NCBI GenBank assembly: GCA_032821775.1
Contig: JAVLRN010000002.1
Span: 2,542,001-2,606,000 of the forward strand
Origin: Sanguinoderma infundibulare
Lineage: Eukaryota; Basidiomycota; Agaricomycetes; Polyporales; Polyporaceae
Direction: 5' to 3'
DNA: 64,000 nt
Shown: piece after piece, positions 11,805 through 22,200 of the stretch
Numbering within the stretch: position 1 is the stretch's first letter
Layout of the letters: each line of letters opens with the position of its first letter
Notes under the pieces: model-generated
Databases searched by the model: none
Told to the model about the DNA's origin: nothing
What the model saw: the letters and a program-made list of their open reading frames with translations, nothing else
Position numbers and translations under genes: made by a program

Positions 11805-12709
11805 GCGCGGTGTTCCGCATATTGTGCGTATGCTCTATATGTTCCACACGATCCGATCATCATGAGTCTTGGACCATGTCGATACTCGCTCAACACATTC
11901 ATCGTTCGTCGTATTAATGTACATACGTTTATGTTGTCACGTAGTAGCTCTGTTATCCAGTCTACACATGCATCGATACCTATCTGAATTATAAGCATGT
12001 CGCACGCCGCCTGTCTTACAAATGATAAGCAAGAATTGCAACGAAACCACGACATCCTCCCCCCCCTCGTCCTGCGATGTCGAACCTTGAGTGTATCTTC
12101 CCAGTCAAGTGGTTCACCAGCAATGTGTGTCGTGATACTGTTATATTTTAACACCGATGCACTGGCAGGACTGCTAGTATTCTCCTCTGCGTATTCTACA
12201 TTATCGGACAAAGTCCACAGGCCTCAGCATCCTATCGCAAAGACACGTCCAGCAGACATAGAATCAGTGTAAGCTTCAACGCGATGATGCAGATTATTGC
12301 CTCTTGCTACGCCTATTGGGGCAAAGTGTTTTTCAGGTTGAAACACTTTTATTGCCTGTATCTACTTTAATGTCGAAGGCGTATCTAGTAGAGTTCCCGC
12401 CCGGAGGCAGTCAGGCGCGCTTGGTGACGCAGTCAGGTAAAAAATAACCCTGACTGTGCCATGAGGGGCAAAGTGTTTTTCACATCATCCTGCGTGGCGG
12501 GTTCGTGTTTTCGCAATCGGCCTAGGTCACAACGGAAGCCTTGGTATGGATACGCAGCCTGTGTGTACTACTAGCAACTGTCTATCAGAAAACATCCGAC
12601 CAACCGAGAAACGAGAGGAAAAAATGGGTATGGAGTAGATAAAGATAACACCGAATCGATGTCGTCACGCCTTGGAGCGACCCCGAGGGCTTCCCACTCT
12701 AGAGATGCT
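11805..12709. other. Convergent intergenic region
   Basis: This 905 bp stretch separates the stops of the Ams2/Spt21-type gene and the small Cys-rich gene. It contains AT-rich 3' sequence and a compact set of direct and inverted repeats at 12318-12482, listed separately. No coding exon is supported. Confidence 0.6.
12318..12482. repeat. Short direct and inverted repeat element
   Basis: The 18-mer GGGGCAAAGTGTTTTTCA occurs identically at 12318-12335 and 12465-12482. The first copy also starts a hairpin, AAAGTGTTT (12323-12331) with AAACACTTT (12341-12349) and a 9-nt loop. CAGTCAGG occurs at 12408-12415 and 12430-12437, and its reverse complement CCTGACTG at 12449-12456, giving a second hairpin with an 11-nt AT-rich loop. 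It may be a miniature-transposon remnant, a structured transcript end or a ncRNA; the sequence alone does not decide. Confidence 0.7.
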
Positions 12710-13145
12710 TCAGCAGCAACACTGGGGACTAGCACAATTAACATCGTCAGCACAGGAGAGCGAGAGCTGAGAGGACAACGGGCGTGACTGACCCGCAACA
12801 CTCGTCGCAACATCTATCGCAGCAGATATCGCCGCAGCACGGTCGCTCGTATCGATGCAGGAAACGGTTGTAGTACATCGGGGGGTTGCGATACATCATC
12901 GGCGGTTGTGGCAGCGGCTGGGCATACTGGGGGCCATACAAGGGGACCATACGCATCTCGGGTGCTAGAGAGGGTTGTCGGTCGCGGTCAGCTAATGAAC
13001 TGTAGGTTGGTAAATTCTCAGGACACGTACAGTGATCGTAGTAGCTGCCGGAATAGCTCGTGGGACTATAGACCGGGGACATGACGGGGGAAACGGGACG
13101 AGGATAGTAGACATTGAGGGGACGCTGAGGGCCGCCGTAGTACAT
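12710..13145 (-). CDS. Small Pro/Tyr-rich protein with Cys-rich tail, unknown function
   Basis: I do not recognise this gene. From MYYGGPQRPLNVYYPRPVSP at 13145 the N-terminal part is rich in Pro, Tyr, Ser and Met. The C-terminal part is dense in cysteine pairs (RPCCGDICCDRCCDECC). With a donor at GTCAGT (about 12791) and an acceptor after CTAG (about 12728) the end becomes CCGPQCCC followed by a stop at 12710; unspliced, the frame ends at 12747 in VVLSALALLC. A second intron at about 12966-13031 is likely (GTACGT to CTCTAG), joining YYDH to SPEMRMVPLYG. The layout resembles small Cys-rich tail-anchored (CYSTM-like) stress proteins, but that is only an analogy. No signal peptide is seen. Confidence 0.55.
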
Positions 13146-14103
13146 GGACGGAATACGTCTGGCGAGATCGACAGCGGCGCAGGACGGTGAGGACAGCGGG
13201 GTGGTTCACGAGAGGATGGCGACAGTCATGGAGAGTTTTGAGTGGGAGTCCGTCGGCTTGGAAGGATCACCGGTGGTATATCTAGACGGGGAGGAAACGA
13301 ATGGTAGTGCGGGAAAGGACATAGGAAGCGGGAGATGAAAGGCACGTTGCAGCGTGGAAATGAGAAAGGGATGGAAAGAGGCAGGAGGAACCCTTGGGCG
13401 GGCAGAACGGGAGTAAAATGAAGACACGTGGACCGGGTATGGGTACCGAGGAACTTCGAGACGCGGTCGGGGACCTGTGGCTAATTGAAAGCATACGGCA
13501 GCGTCACGAGTCAGATTAGTCGCGGAGCGAAGAATGGTGGGGAGAAGATGGGAAGAAAAGTACATGAGCGGTTGGAAGGATGTAGAGCCGTTGGTGCGGT
13601 GACAAAGGGATTACGCAGTGTGTTGGATGCAACCTCTCGCAGAAATGCGTATCTTGGAGGGCTGTGAATAGGGTGAGGTAAGTGGCAAGGTCGATTCCGA
13701 TTACACCACGGGGATCATTTCCGCGCGTTGGAAGCCTAACGACAGCAAGATCGATATCGTCTAGGGAGAGAAGCCACGAGCATGGCGGCAGACCCGTGAG
13801 CAGACTAGAATTGGATGTGTGTCCAAGGCCAGGTGCTTGAGCAAGACGTAAGAGTCAGGACCAAGTTTTTCGAGTCGTCGCAGGACGATAAGGAAAGAAG
13901 GAGAGTAATAGGTCAGAACCCAGTCATGAACGCGCTTCCGAGAGGAGGGGAGAGTAAAGCCGGTATCGGACACAGTTGGTAAGGTGAAACGTTGTGATGA
14001 GAGCGATTGCGAGTGTCAGCAAAAAAGGATGGAGACCTGGCTCGACCTCGAGTGTTGACATGCCGCAAGCCAAGAGCCATGCGGGGCAGAGCAAAGAGCA
14101 CAA

Positions 14104-14136
14104 GTGCAAGTTGAGTGCAAGTTGAGCCCAAGTTGA
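14104..14136. repeat. Three tandem 11-bp units
   Basis: GTGCAAGTTGA is repeated twice exactly (14104-14125), followed by a variant GCCCAAGTTGA (14126-14136). It sits about 370 bp upstream of the uL16 start codon. It may be an array of factor sites or replication slippage. Confidence 0.7.
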
Positions 14137-14271
14137 AGCTTTGTCTGAGCGGACAGTCGGATAGGCACCAGGCCTCGGTCCAGTCCTTCGACATTTTCCA
14201 TTTTTGGACACCCATGTTCGTCGCGGATGCTGACGAGTCGCGTGGCATAGGCGCCGAGGCCGTTACTCATC

Positions 14272-14280
14272 TTAGGGTTT
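14272..14280 (+). promoter_or_regulatory. Telobox TTAGGGTTT in ribosomal protein promoter
   Basis: TTAGGGTTT lies 224 bp ahead of the uL16 start codon. Teloboxes of this type, bound by Tbf1-like Myb factors, are known in the promoters of ribosomal protein genes of many fungi. Function here is inferred from motif and position. Confidence 0.55.
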
Positions 14281-14503
14281 GTCATCCCAGACGACGGCCA
14301 GCTCAAAAGGACAGCGAGAGAGTGCGCACTGACCACCTTTACCGTCCAACATCCACTGTGAGTATCCCGTCCTGCTGTTGTTCCCGTCTCTTCCTGTCCG
14401 TTCCTCCCGTTTTCGTGGCAGAAATGCGGTCGGAAGATGATGGATGCCTGCTCTCTCGTGTGGATGACGCTCACGTCCAGCTTGCTTATTCAGACCATTC
14501 ACC

Positions 14504-15327
14504 ATGGGTCGCCGTCCCGCCCGTTGCTACCGCTACTGCAAGAACAAGCCGTACCCCAAGTCCCGCTACAACCGCGGTGTCCCTGACCCGAAGGTGCGTT
14601 TCCCCACAACTCTCCTCGTACCCCCCCATTCATATTAAATCCGCACCTTAAGATCCGTATCTTCGACCTTGGCCGCAAGCGCGCTTCCGTCGACGAGTTC
14701 CCATTCTGTTGCCATCTCGTCTCTGATGAGTACGAGCAGCTTTCCAGCGAGGCTCTTGAGGCCGCCCGTATCTGCGCCAACAAGTACGTCACAAAGACCT
14801 CCGGCAAAGACTCTTTCCACTTGAGGGTCCGTGTCCACCCCTTCCACGTCCTCCGCATCAACAAGATGTTGTCCTGCGCTGGTGCCGATAGGTTCGTACC
14901 TATCGTTTCCAGTCCGCCTCGCAATTAATGTTTATTCTTGTCCTCTCTTCCCTCAGGCTCCAGACCGGTATGCGTGGCGCTTGGGGCAAGCCTTACGGCA
15001 CCGTGGCTCGTGTCGACATCGGCCAGATCATCCTTTCTGTCCGTACCAAGGACCAGAACGCCGCAGTTGTCCAGGAGGCTCTCCGTCGTGCCCGTTACAA
15101 GTTCCCTGGTCGCCAGAAGATCATCATTTCTCGCAAATGGGGCTTCACCAACGTCAACCGCGAGGACTACCTCAAGCTCAAGGAGGACAAGCGTGTGTTG
15201 CAGTACGTCTCACCTTCTCCCTCCACCTTGCTTTTGCTAACTTGTTCATAGGGATGGCGCCTACGTCCAGTACATTCGTCCTCGGGGAAACCTCGAGAAC
15301 AACCTCCGTGCTCAGCTCCGCGCTTGA
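14504..15327 (+). CDS. RPL10: 60S ribosomal protein uL16 (L10)
   Basis: uL16 is a core protein of the large cytosolic ribosomal subunit near the peptidyl-transferase centre; its late loading is the last step of 60S maturation. Exons are 14504-14593, 14653-14891, 14957-15202 and 15252-15327, and every join keeps the frame. The start [20 protein letters not shown] is invariant in the family. [40 protein letters not shown] (the P-site loop), [20 protein letters not shown] and [17 protein letters not shown] are all intact. It ends [13 protein letters not shown], typical of fungi. The coding sequence shows the strong preference for C-ending codons of a highly expressed gene. The length (about 216 residues) is normal. 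Confidence 0.98.
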
Positions 15328-15946
15328 TCGCCTGCCCATGTATACTATCTGTCACCCGCCACCACTTCCAGTGTTGGTTTTGTATCGATGATTTGTGCAG
15401 AGGTCAGAAGAAACTGTTTGTTTCTTTGTGCGTCCTTGGTGGGCCAGTCATTGCCTCATATTCACTACATCATCCTTGATTCGTGGTTGATGGTTAGGGG
15501 AAACGGGGCATATATTGAACCTCATCTTCGTCAGTCATGCGTCTTTTTTCCACTCCTTCCTTGTGGGATGGGGTCCATACTCCAAATCCAGGATTGCAGC
15601 TGATGCGTACATTCGTATTCTTGATGTCACGTATGTAGACTAGACTGTCAATGCAATTAGGTGCATACGTTCACTGCGAAGCACACCAGAACCTCGTGTA
15701 ACTAGGGTGATGATATGTATTTTGAGAGCCTTTCCCGCCCCCGCAGCGTGAAAGATGTTTCATGCGGGTATAGCAACTTTGCATCCGTTAAAACTCGTTG
15801 GTCACCTCTAAACTACACGTAAACTAACGTCTAACGGTCAGAAAGTCCATGGCATGGCGAGGCAACCAAAGCAGACATGATAGGATATACTACTGGAGGT
15901 CAATTATACCGTCGTAGGGATCAGCTTCCGACGCACGATCTATTTA
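15328..15946. other. Convergent intergenic region
   Basis: This 619 bp stretch between the uL16 stop and the Skt5-like stop is relatively AT-rich and holds the two 3' UTRs. No gene is seen. Confidence 0.6.
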
Positions 15947-18583
15947 CTACATCACGACACAGTTCGAATCCGCTTCAACCTTCGTCGTCGCGACACCCAT
16001 CTCCGCGAACGTCTGGGGGCCGTTCGTAGGCCATCGTGGTGGAGGCTGCTCCTGCTCCTGCGCCTGCGGTGGGGGTGCCGCTGGCTGGGCTTGCGTAGCT
16101 CCACCCTGCCGTCGCAGAGGCGGCGTCCCTGCCGGGCGCGGGGAGCCTGTGGACCCAGGCGCGGCGGATGCCACCCGCTGGTGTTGGGGATGAGACGGCA
16201 GGCCGGGCGTTGGCGCGTTCGGGTGCAGGTTGTTGTTGTGCATGCGGGGGCTCATACGATTCGGCGCGGGCGAGCCAGGCCCGTGATTGGGCGGGTTAGT
16301 CCCCCTGCGCGGCCCGTTCGCGTTCGCGTACTCGTCCACACGGGGCAGGGGTGCGGCCTGGCCCATGCCCGACGGTGAGCCCGTCAGCGGCGGCGCCGGG
16401 TCGAAGGGAGGCGGGGGGCCGCTCGCAGCATGTGCTCCTGGGCCAAGAGCATTGGCATGCAAGGAGTTCTTCCGGATGGTGTTCACAATTTGCGTCCGCT
16501 GTGCTGCGGGCACGGCCTGTTTCACGTCCGCCGGGGGTCCGACGGCCTCGGAACGTTGCTTGGCCTGGGTGCGCCTTCGGACGAGCTTCACGTCCGTCAG
16601 GTTCTCGTGCTGTTCGCGCGACAAGGCCTGCGGCGTCGGCTGTGACAAGGCCTGCAGCCGCTCTGTCGCGTCCGCATTGCCGTGCTGTGCAGCCTGTGTC
16701 GAGTCGTAGAAAGCGCGATCAGTGAAATGCTCAAACAGCGGACACAAATTGCACATACCCTCTGGTACCACTTCCGCGCCGCCTCGATGTCCCTCGGACC
16801 GCCAACGCCGACCTCGGAGTAGTACCCGAGCGCGAACTCGGCGCTCGGGAGTCCCTTGCGCGCCGCTTTCTCAGCAAACGTCCAAGCGAGGCCCTCGTCC
16901 TTGTCAAACGCCCCCTCGGCACCGCACAGGAACCACTTGCTGAGCGCCATGTCCGCCTCGATCTCGCCCTGCTGGCTGGCGAGCGAGTAGTATTGGACGC
17001 TGAGGAGCGCATCGAACGGGAAGGGCGGCGCGGCAAACTCGTACGCGTGGCCGAGCTTGTACTGTGCGGGAGCGAAATTGAGGTACGCCGCGCGCTCGAG
17101 GTGCCGGCGAGCCTCCTCTGGTGGGGTCACACCCGGCGGGAGAAGGGGTTGGAAGAGGTGCGGTGGGATGGACACGTGCGAGAACTCGTTGAGGAGCAGG
17201 AGGCCGTACACGTACGCCGGTTGGGCGACCTCGATCGTCGCGAGCGTTGCCGCACGGTTGAGCAGCGGCAGGGCTGCCTGTGGATCGGCGGTAAAGCCCA
17301 GCTGGCCCATGAGGTGGGCCATGCCAAGACGCTAGATGATGGATTAAGAAAGCATGAGCACGGCGGTGACTGCGAGGATGAGGACGGACGGGAGACTTGC
17401 GTAAAAGCAGCTCTCAACGCCATGCTTGGTGCCGCGCTCGAAACACTCCCTAGCGTGCTGGAGGTCGCCAAAGTTCTCGTACTCCCTTCCGAGCTTGAAC
17501 CAGGCGGCGTGATGGCCGGATTTGGCGGCCCGCTCGAAGTCGCGGAAGGCCGTTCTGGGGTCGTGAGGGATGAATTGAGGGTAAATTCCGGTGGAGGCGC
17601 ACATGGCGCGCATGTAGATGGCCTCGGCAACATGGGGCGGGAGAGGACCCTGTGGCTGCTGGGAGGCGATCTGGAGGACTATGGGGATGGCGATGTTGAC
17701 GAGCTTCTGGAGCTCAGGGTCATCTATCTGGGCGGGACCGACGATTGGGTCGGTAGACGTCGGGCTGGTGCGAGCGTGAAGCTGCTGGGCGCGATCGACT
17801 AGGGAGAGGACATCGCGGGACCAGGCGATCTTACGAGAGGGGTCGGAGGCGGGTTGCTGGATGGTGCCCTGCTGAACGGCAAGGATGGCGATGGTGGGGA
17901 GGGGAGCGGTGAGGGAAGGAGGGCCGTCGCGAGCGCCTGAGGGGGCGGAAAGCGGAGAGACGGTACGGGGACCCAGGTTCATGTTGGCAAAAGAGCCCGA
18001 GAGACTCTTGTGGTGGGGGTGCTGGGGGGCGGAAGGGCCGGGGGGTGGGTACGGGCGAGAGTTGTATGGGTTTGGGTATTGTTGCGGGGGAGGAGACCAC
18101 GGGGACCAGTTTGAACCTTGAGGCGGGGGGAGGGGGCTAGGACCTCGGGAAAGAGGGCGTGCTTGGGTCGGGGGATAGGCGAGAGAGTATTCGTTGGGAG
18201 GAGGAGAGGAGACGAAGCCGCCAGGGAAAGCGGGCTGGGGGAAGGAGGCGTTATAGGGCTGAGATGGGTAGGTGTTGGACGCCTGCTCGTCCAAAGACTG
18301 TGCCATCTGGAAGAACGGGCGCGAGGCCGGTGAGCGGGAGCGGTAAAGTGTGAAGAAAAGGCGAGGCGGGCGGCGAGATGATACGCACGTTCTTAGGAAG
18401 ATCTGGCTGGAGCTTATGGGGACGAGGGGCGACGAGAGGGTCTTCAAAGTGGGGGCCGGATGAGTATTGATCGGGCCTGAAATCGGGAGGAAGAGGGGGC
18501 ACAGGAGGGGCGGATTCGTGGTGATGGGCGTGGGGGTAGTCGTAGTCGTCGAACGGTCGTGGCGGGATGGGCGGGGCAGCCAT
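15947..18583 (-). CDS. Skt5/Chs4-like chitin synthase activator (Sel1 repeats, CaaX)
   Basis: Skt5/Chs4 proteins activate and anchor chitin synthase III at sites of wall growth. The start MAAPPIPPRPFDDYDYPHA at 18583 joins, after an intron from about 18389 to about 18307, a long disordered Pro/Tyr/Ser-rich region. Sel1-like repeats run from about 17610 to 16740: IYMRAMCASTGIYPQF, AAKSGHHAAWFKLGREYENF, LGMAHLMGQLGFTADPQAAL, AAYLNFAPAQYKLGHAYEF, YYSLASQQGEIEADMALSKW, FAEKAARKGLPSAEFALGYY. The C-terminal region is Pro/Gly/Asn-rich, and the protein ends SNCVVM, a CaaX prenylation box; yeast Skt5 also ends in a CaaX box. Introns lie near 17330-17400 and 16700-16760. The spacing of the repeats and the CaaX end support Skt5 over other Sel1 proteins. 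Confidence 0.88.
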
Positions 18584-19295
18584 GTCTTGTGCAAGTTGCA
18601 GAGAGCGGGGCTGGGTGTTGGCTGCCGGAGAGAGCAATGTCGAGGCTGTTGTCCGCAGTGGGCGCGGGGCGAGACGAGTGGCAGACAAAGATAAACGGCC
18701 GCTTTGATCCCGCTCTGCCCAGTCTGCGCACCGTTGGCAGACGGCTGAGCCTGCGATGGCCAATCCCGCAGTCGACAGCCACAGTCCCCTCCTTCTCGCC
18801 ACCAATCAGCACCGCCCATCGATGGCACTTTAAAATACTTATGTACTGCCCACGCTATTAGTATCCGTCCTCGCACACATCGCCTGCAGTGCTCGTCGCC
18901 AATTTCCAAAACATTGACTGACTTTACATATACCCGCTATATCCCCCCAATAGCCACAACACATGCTGCCCGTCGCCCGCCGCCCGAACACGCCAGTGTT
19001 ACGTTCAACGTCCAGTGTTCACTGGCAACTGTCACCTTCTGTCTTCCCATCGAACCACCCCGACGAGCCCGAGCACGAACCCACAGCCATAGGTCTCTTA
19101 GTAATTATGCCGGATGGTATATTTCCATTGTCCAACTTGCATAGCAAACCGGGAGTCATACACCGAACAACGAACGAGCCGCCCACAAGTTGCGTGAGCA
19201 TGGTATACTGTATACTGTACCTACGCCTGCCGACCAGCCCCGGTCAGCGCAGACCCACATACGCCTCCGAAAACATCCGCAGCTCCCAACCGCCA
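18584..19295. other. Intergenic, Skt5-like promoter
   Basis: This 712 bp gap holds the promoter of the Skt5-like gene and the 3' end of the BTB/CAP-Gly gene. A CCAAT box is present at about 18801-18806. No coding exon is supported. Confidence 0.5.
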
Positions 19296-22200
19296 TCACA
19301 GGTCGGAGCCGACCGCATCGACCACGTACAGCACCTGCTGCGGCCGCACGAATAACCCTCGCGACTCGGACCCCGACATGTCTGAAACCGCAGGCGAAAC
19401 GCTCCGCAGCCTCTTCGCCCGGTCGATGCTCAGCTGATCGCCTTCGCGCTTCAGGCTCCCCCGCTCCCTCCCCAGCGAGCTCAGCCACTCGTTCCGCCGC
19501 CGCCGCGCCAGCGTGTCCTGCCCGAAATCCCACTCGGACCCGCTCCCGATCTCAAAGTACCGGATCCCGCCCCACGTCCCATCGTGCCACTGCCGTCCGT
19601 CCAGCTTCTCGCCCGGCCACGCCTCGTTCATCGGCACCTCCACTCCCACCCAAGGCCCGAGCTCCCCCTCCACCTCTCCGATGTACCGCGCGTACGCCCG
19701 GAAACGCGCCTTCTTTGACGAGATGATGCACGGGATCCCAATCTCCAGCGTCGCTCCCCGCGGCTGCTTCGCTGCCGGTTCCGCCTCCCGCACCGTGTCC
19801 GCAGACCCCTTCCTTTTCAGAGACTCCCGAACCGTCGACGCGCTGCTCGACGACACCACGCTCCCATGCTTCTCGTGCGACGCCACTGGTGGCTTCGGTT
19901 TCCCTTTGACCGTCCCCACACCGCCGTCTTTCTCGTCCTCGCCCGGCAGCGGCTTTCCGTTCGCTTTAGACGGAGAAGGCGACACTTTCGATGGTAGACC
20001 TGGCGCGCCAGATACTGAGCGCGCAATCGATTTCCGCGTAGCCGTCGATTTCGTCGATACCGTCGACCGCACCGATGCCGTTGACGCCGTACGTTTGGCC
20101 ACCGGACTCGACTTCGACGGATCAATCGACTTTCCTCGGATCGACGGCGCAGTCCTCGACGCCACCGAAGGCGGACGTTTAGGTACCCGTGGCGTGCTCG
20201 TACCGTTGGTCGTATGTACACTTGATGTCGACACCGCAGACGACGCCGACGTCTTTCGCGTCCGACCCACGCTGCTCGGCGTCAGCTCCGAACGAGCCGT
20301 CTCGAAAGCGGTTGAGTTCTCGCTCGTCGTCGTCGCCGAAGATGCTCGGGAAGAACCGGACACAGTCCTGGGGTTAGAAGGCCCGGCGGCTCCTTTGCGG
20401 ATCGTCGACGCCGTCGAGCGCGTGGACCTGACGGACGCGGCCACAGACCTTGGTCGGGGAAAGCGATCGGCAGTCGTCGTGGAATGTATCGACGACGCAG
20501 TGCTCTTCCGTACACTGACCGGTGAGACGCTATTTCGAGGAATCGGACTTGGACTAGGAGACAGCGGCGATTTCGCCCGCTCCGATCCTCCAACGCTAGC
20601 ACGGGGGGTAGAGCCAGCAGGAGTCAGCTTTGAGTCTGGCCGCAAGCTACCGGGCGAAAGCGGCGTCCGGCGGGCCATCGTCGTCGTCGTCGTCGTCGTG
20701 ACACGCGAGGTCGTTGAATGCGTGCTGCGCACGACGGACCGAATTGACGCGCCAGAGGATTTGATAGCTTCTCGTCCCACCAAGGACTTGGTCAGACTGC
20801 GAGTAGAATGTAGACTTATGGTTTCGGAATCGTCGCCCTTGGAGACGGGTCCATTCCTGACGGTCAGTCTCCCGCCTCTGGCGGTAGAGGCCGGCGTTGA
20901 GGGCATGAGGAGCTCATCCCGGCTGTTGAGCCCTAGTTCTGAGGAAGGGGACAGCACGTCAACCACGAACAAGACCGCCATGCAACAGATATTTACCTCG
21001 AGAGATCTCTTCGGCCGCCCAGGGCTCCAACGCGGCAAACCCGTCGTCTTGTTTGATAGTGAGCCAACGTCGTCGAATATAACGGACGACGTCGATGCGC
21101 GCTTGCTCAGCCTGCACGCGGATATGAGAGGTCGATGGTAGCAGTGCTGCATCCGGATCAGTAGGATTAGGCTTCAGCAACACGGCGTCCACAATAGCCT
21201 AGTGAAAGCCAGGCGTGAGTAATTATAAAGTTGCATACGGTCCGAACGCACTTGGTACGCCAGCGGGGCATTTCTCTCGTTCAGACCCCTCCGCAGAGAC
21301 TCGAGCAGCATCTCGACTTTCTCTCCATCCTCGAACCTGACGCCATCCGCCTCCATGATTTCGGTCCACTCGGGCAGCTCAAAACATTCTCCCGCCTGGG
21401 AGCAAACCACGTCGTCGATCGTTTTCCGTGCCGAAATCACCATCTCGCGCACGGTGTCGCCCCAAGTATCGATGACGGCATCGAGCTTCTTGAGCGCCGC
21501 TTGCGAGGCAGCGAGGAGCGGGAAGACATTCATCGGCGTCGTGCGCTTGCCCAGGCCCTTCAGGAGCGCGTCGCGGGTCTTCTGAGGCAAAGCAGCGAAC
21601 TCAGAGGTGCACCAGCCCTCGCCGAAGAGACCAACGAGCGCCCGGCGGGCACCACGTTCGAGATGAGAGTTCTTGACATCGTCCTGGACAGAGAACTCGA
21701 GGACACGGGGAGCACGGCGCGCACACTGGCGGCAACGGCATCCACCCGTGCCCCACTTGCCACCGGTGATGGCTTCGTACTCGGAGAATTCGAGGAAGGC
21801 ATGGAAGAGGCCGTGCATCATCTCCTGGACAATGCGGGCCTGAATTTCGTCATAGAGGGTGTCAAGGACGAGGTAGGTGGCGGAGCGCATGATATGGAAA
21901 GCGGTATCGAGGTCATAGGTGCGGTGGGAGAAGATGAGTGTTCCAGTATAGATGAAGCCAAGTGTGAAATGAAGGGATGCCGGCGTAAATGGAGGCGAAG
22001 GGAGATTGACCGTGAAGGGCTCGCCGGGAGTAGGCTTGGTGTTCCATTGGACCAGCTGACTGTTGAAGTAGGGGGAGCGGGAGACGAGGATGAAACGATG
22101 AGAGGAAAATATTGCGGTTGAGCTTTCATGGTTGGTGGATGAGAAGGTGCCTGTTAGCGCGATGCGGACGTCCGAGTAGAGACGAGACCTCCACATGAAG

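Larger units (their letters stand above)
13146..14503. other. Divergent intergenic region upstream of uL16
   Basis: This 1.36 kb stretch lies between the starts of the Cys-rich gene and the ribosomal protein gene and must hold both promoters. It has open frames on the minus strand (13206-13565) but their composition is non-protein-like. The 14104-14136 tandem repeat and the 14272-14280 telobox are listed separately. A possible 5' UTR intron of the ribosomal protein gene runs from GTGAGT at 14358 to CAG at 14421 or later. Confidence 0.6.

Noticed and set aside
20682..20700. GTC triplet run as an expanded microsatellite
   Set aside because: Only about six units, coding for Thr in the low-complexity linker of the BTB/CAP-Gly protein; ordinary for such sequence.
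19513..21141. 542-residue plus-strand open frame
   Set aside because: It is the antisense shadow of the BTB/CAP-Gly gene, whose frame has clear domains; the repetitive Asp/Val/Thr pattern mirrors Ser/Thr/Arg codons.
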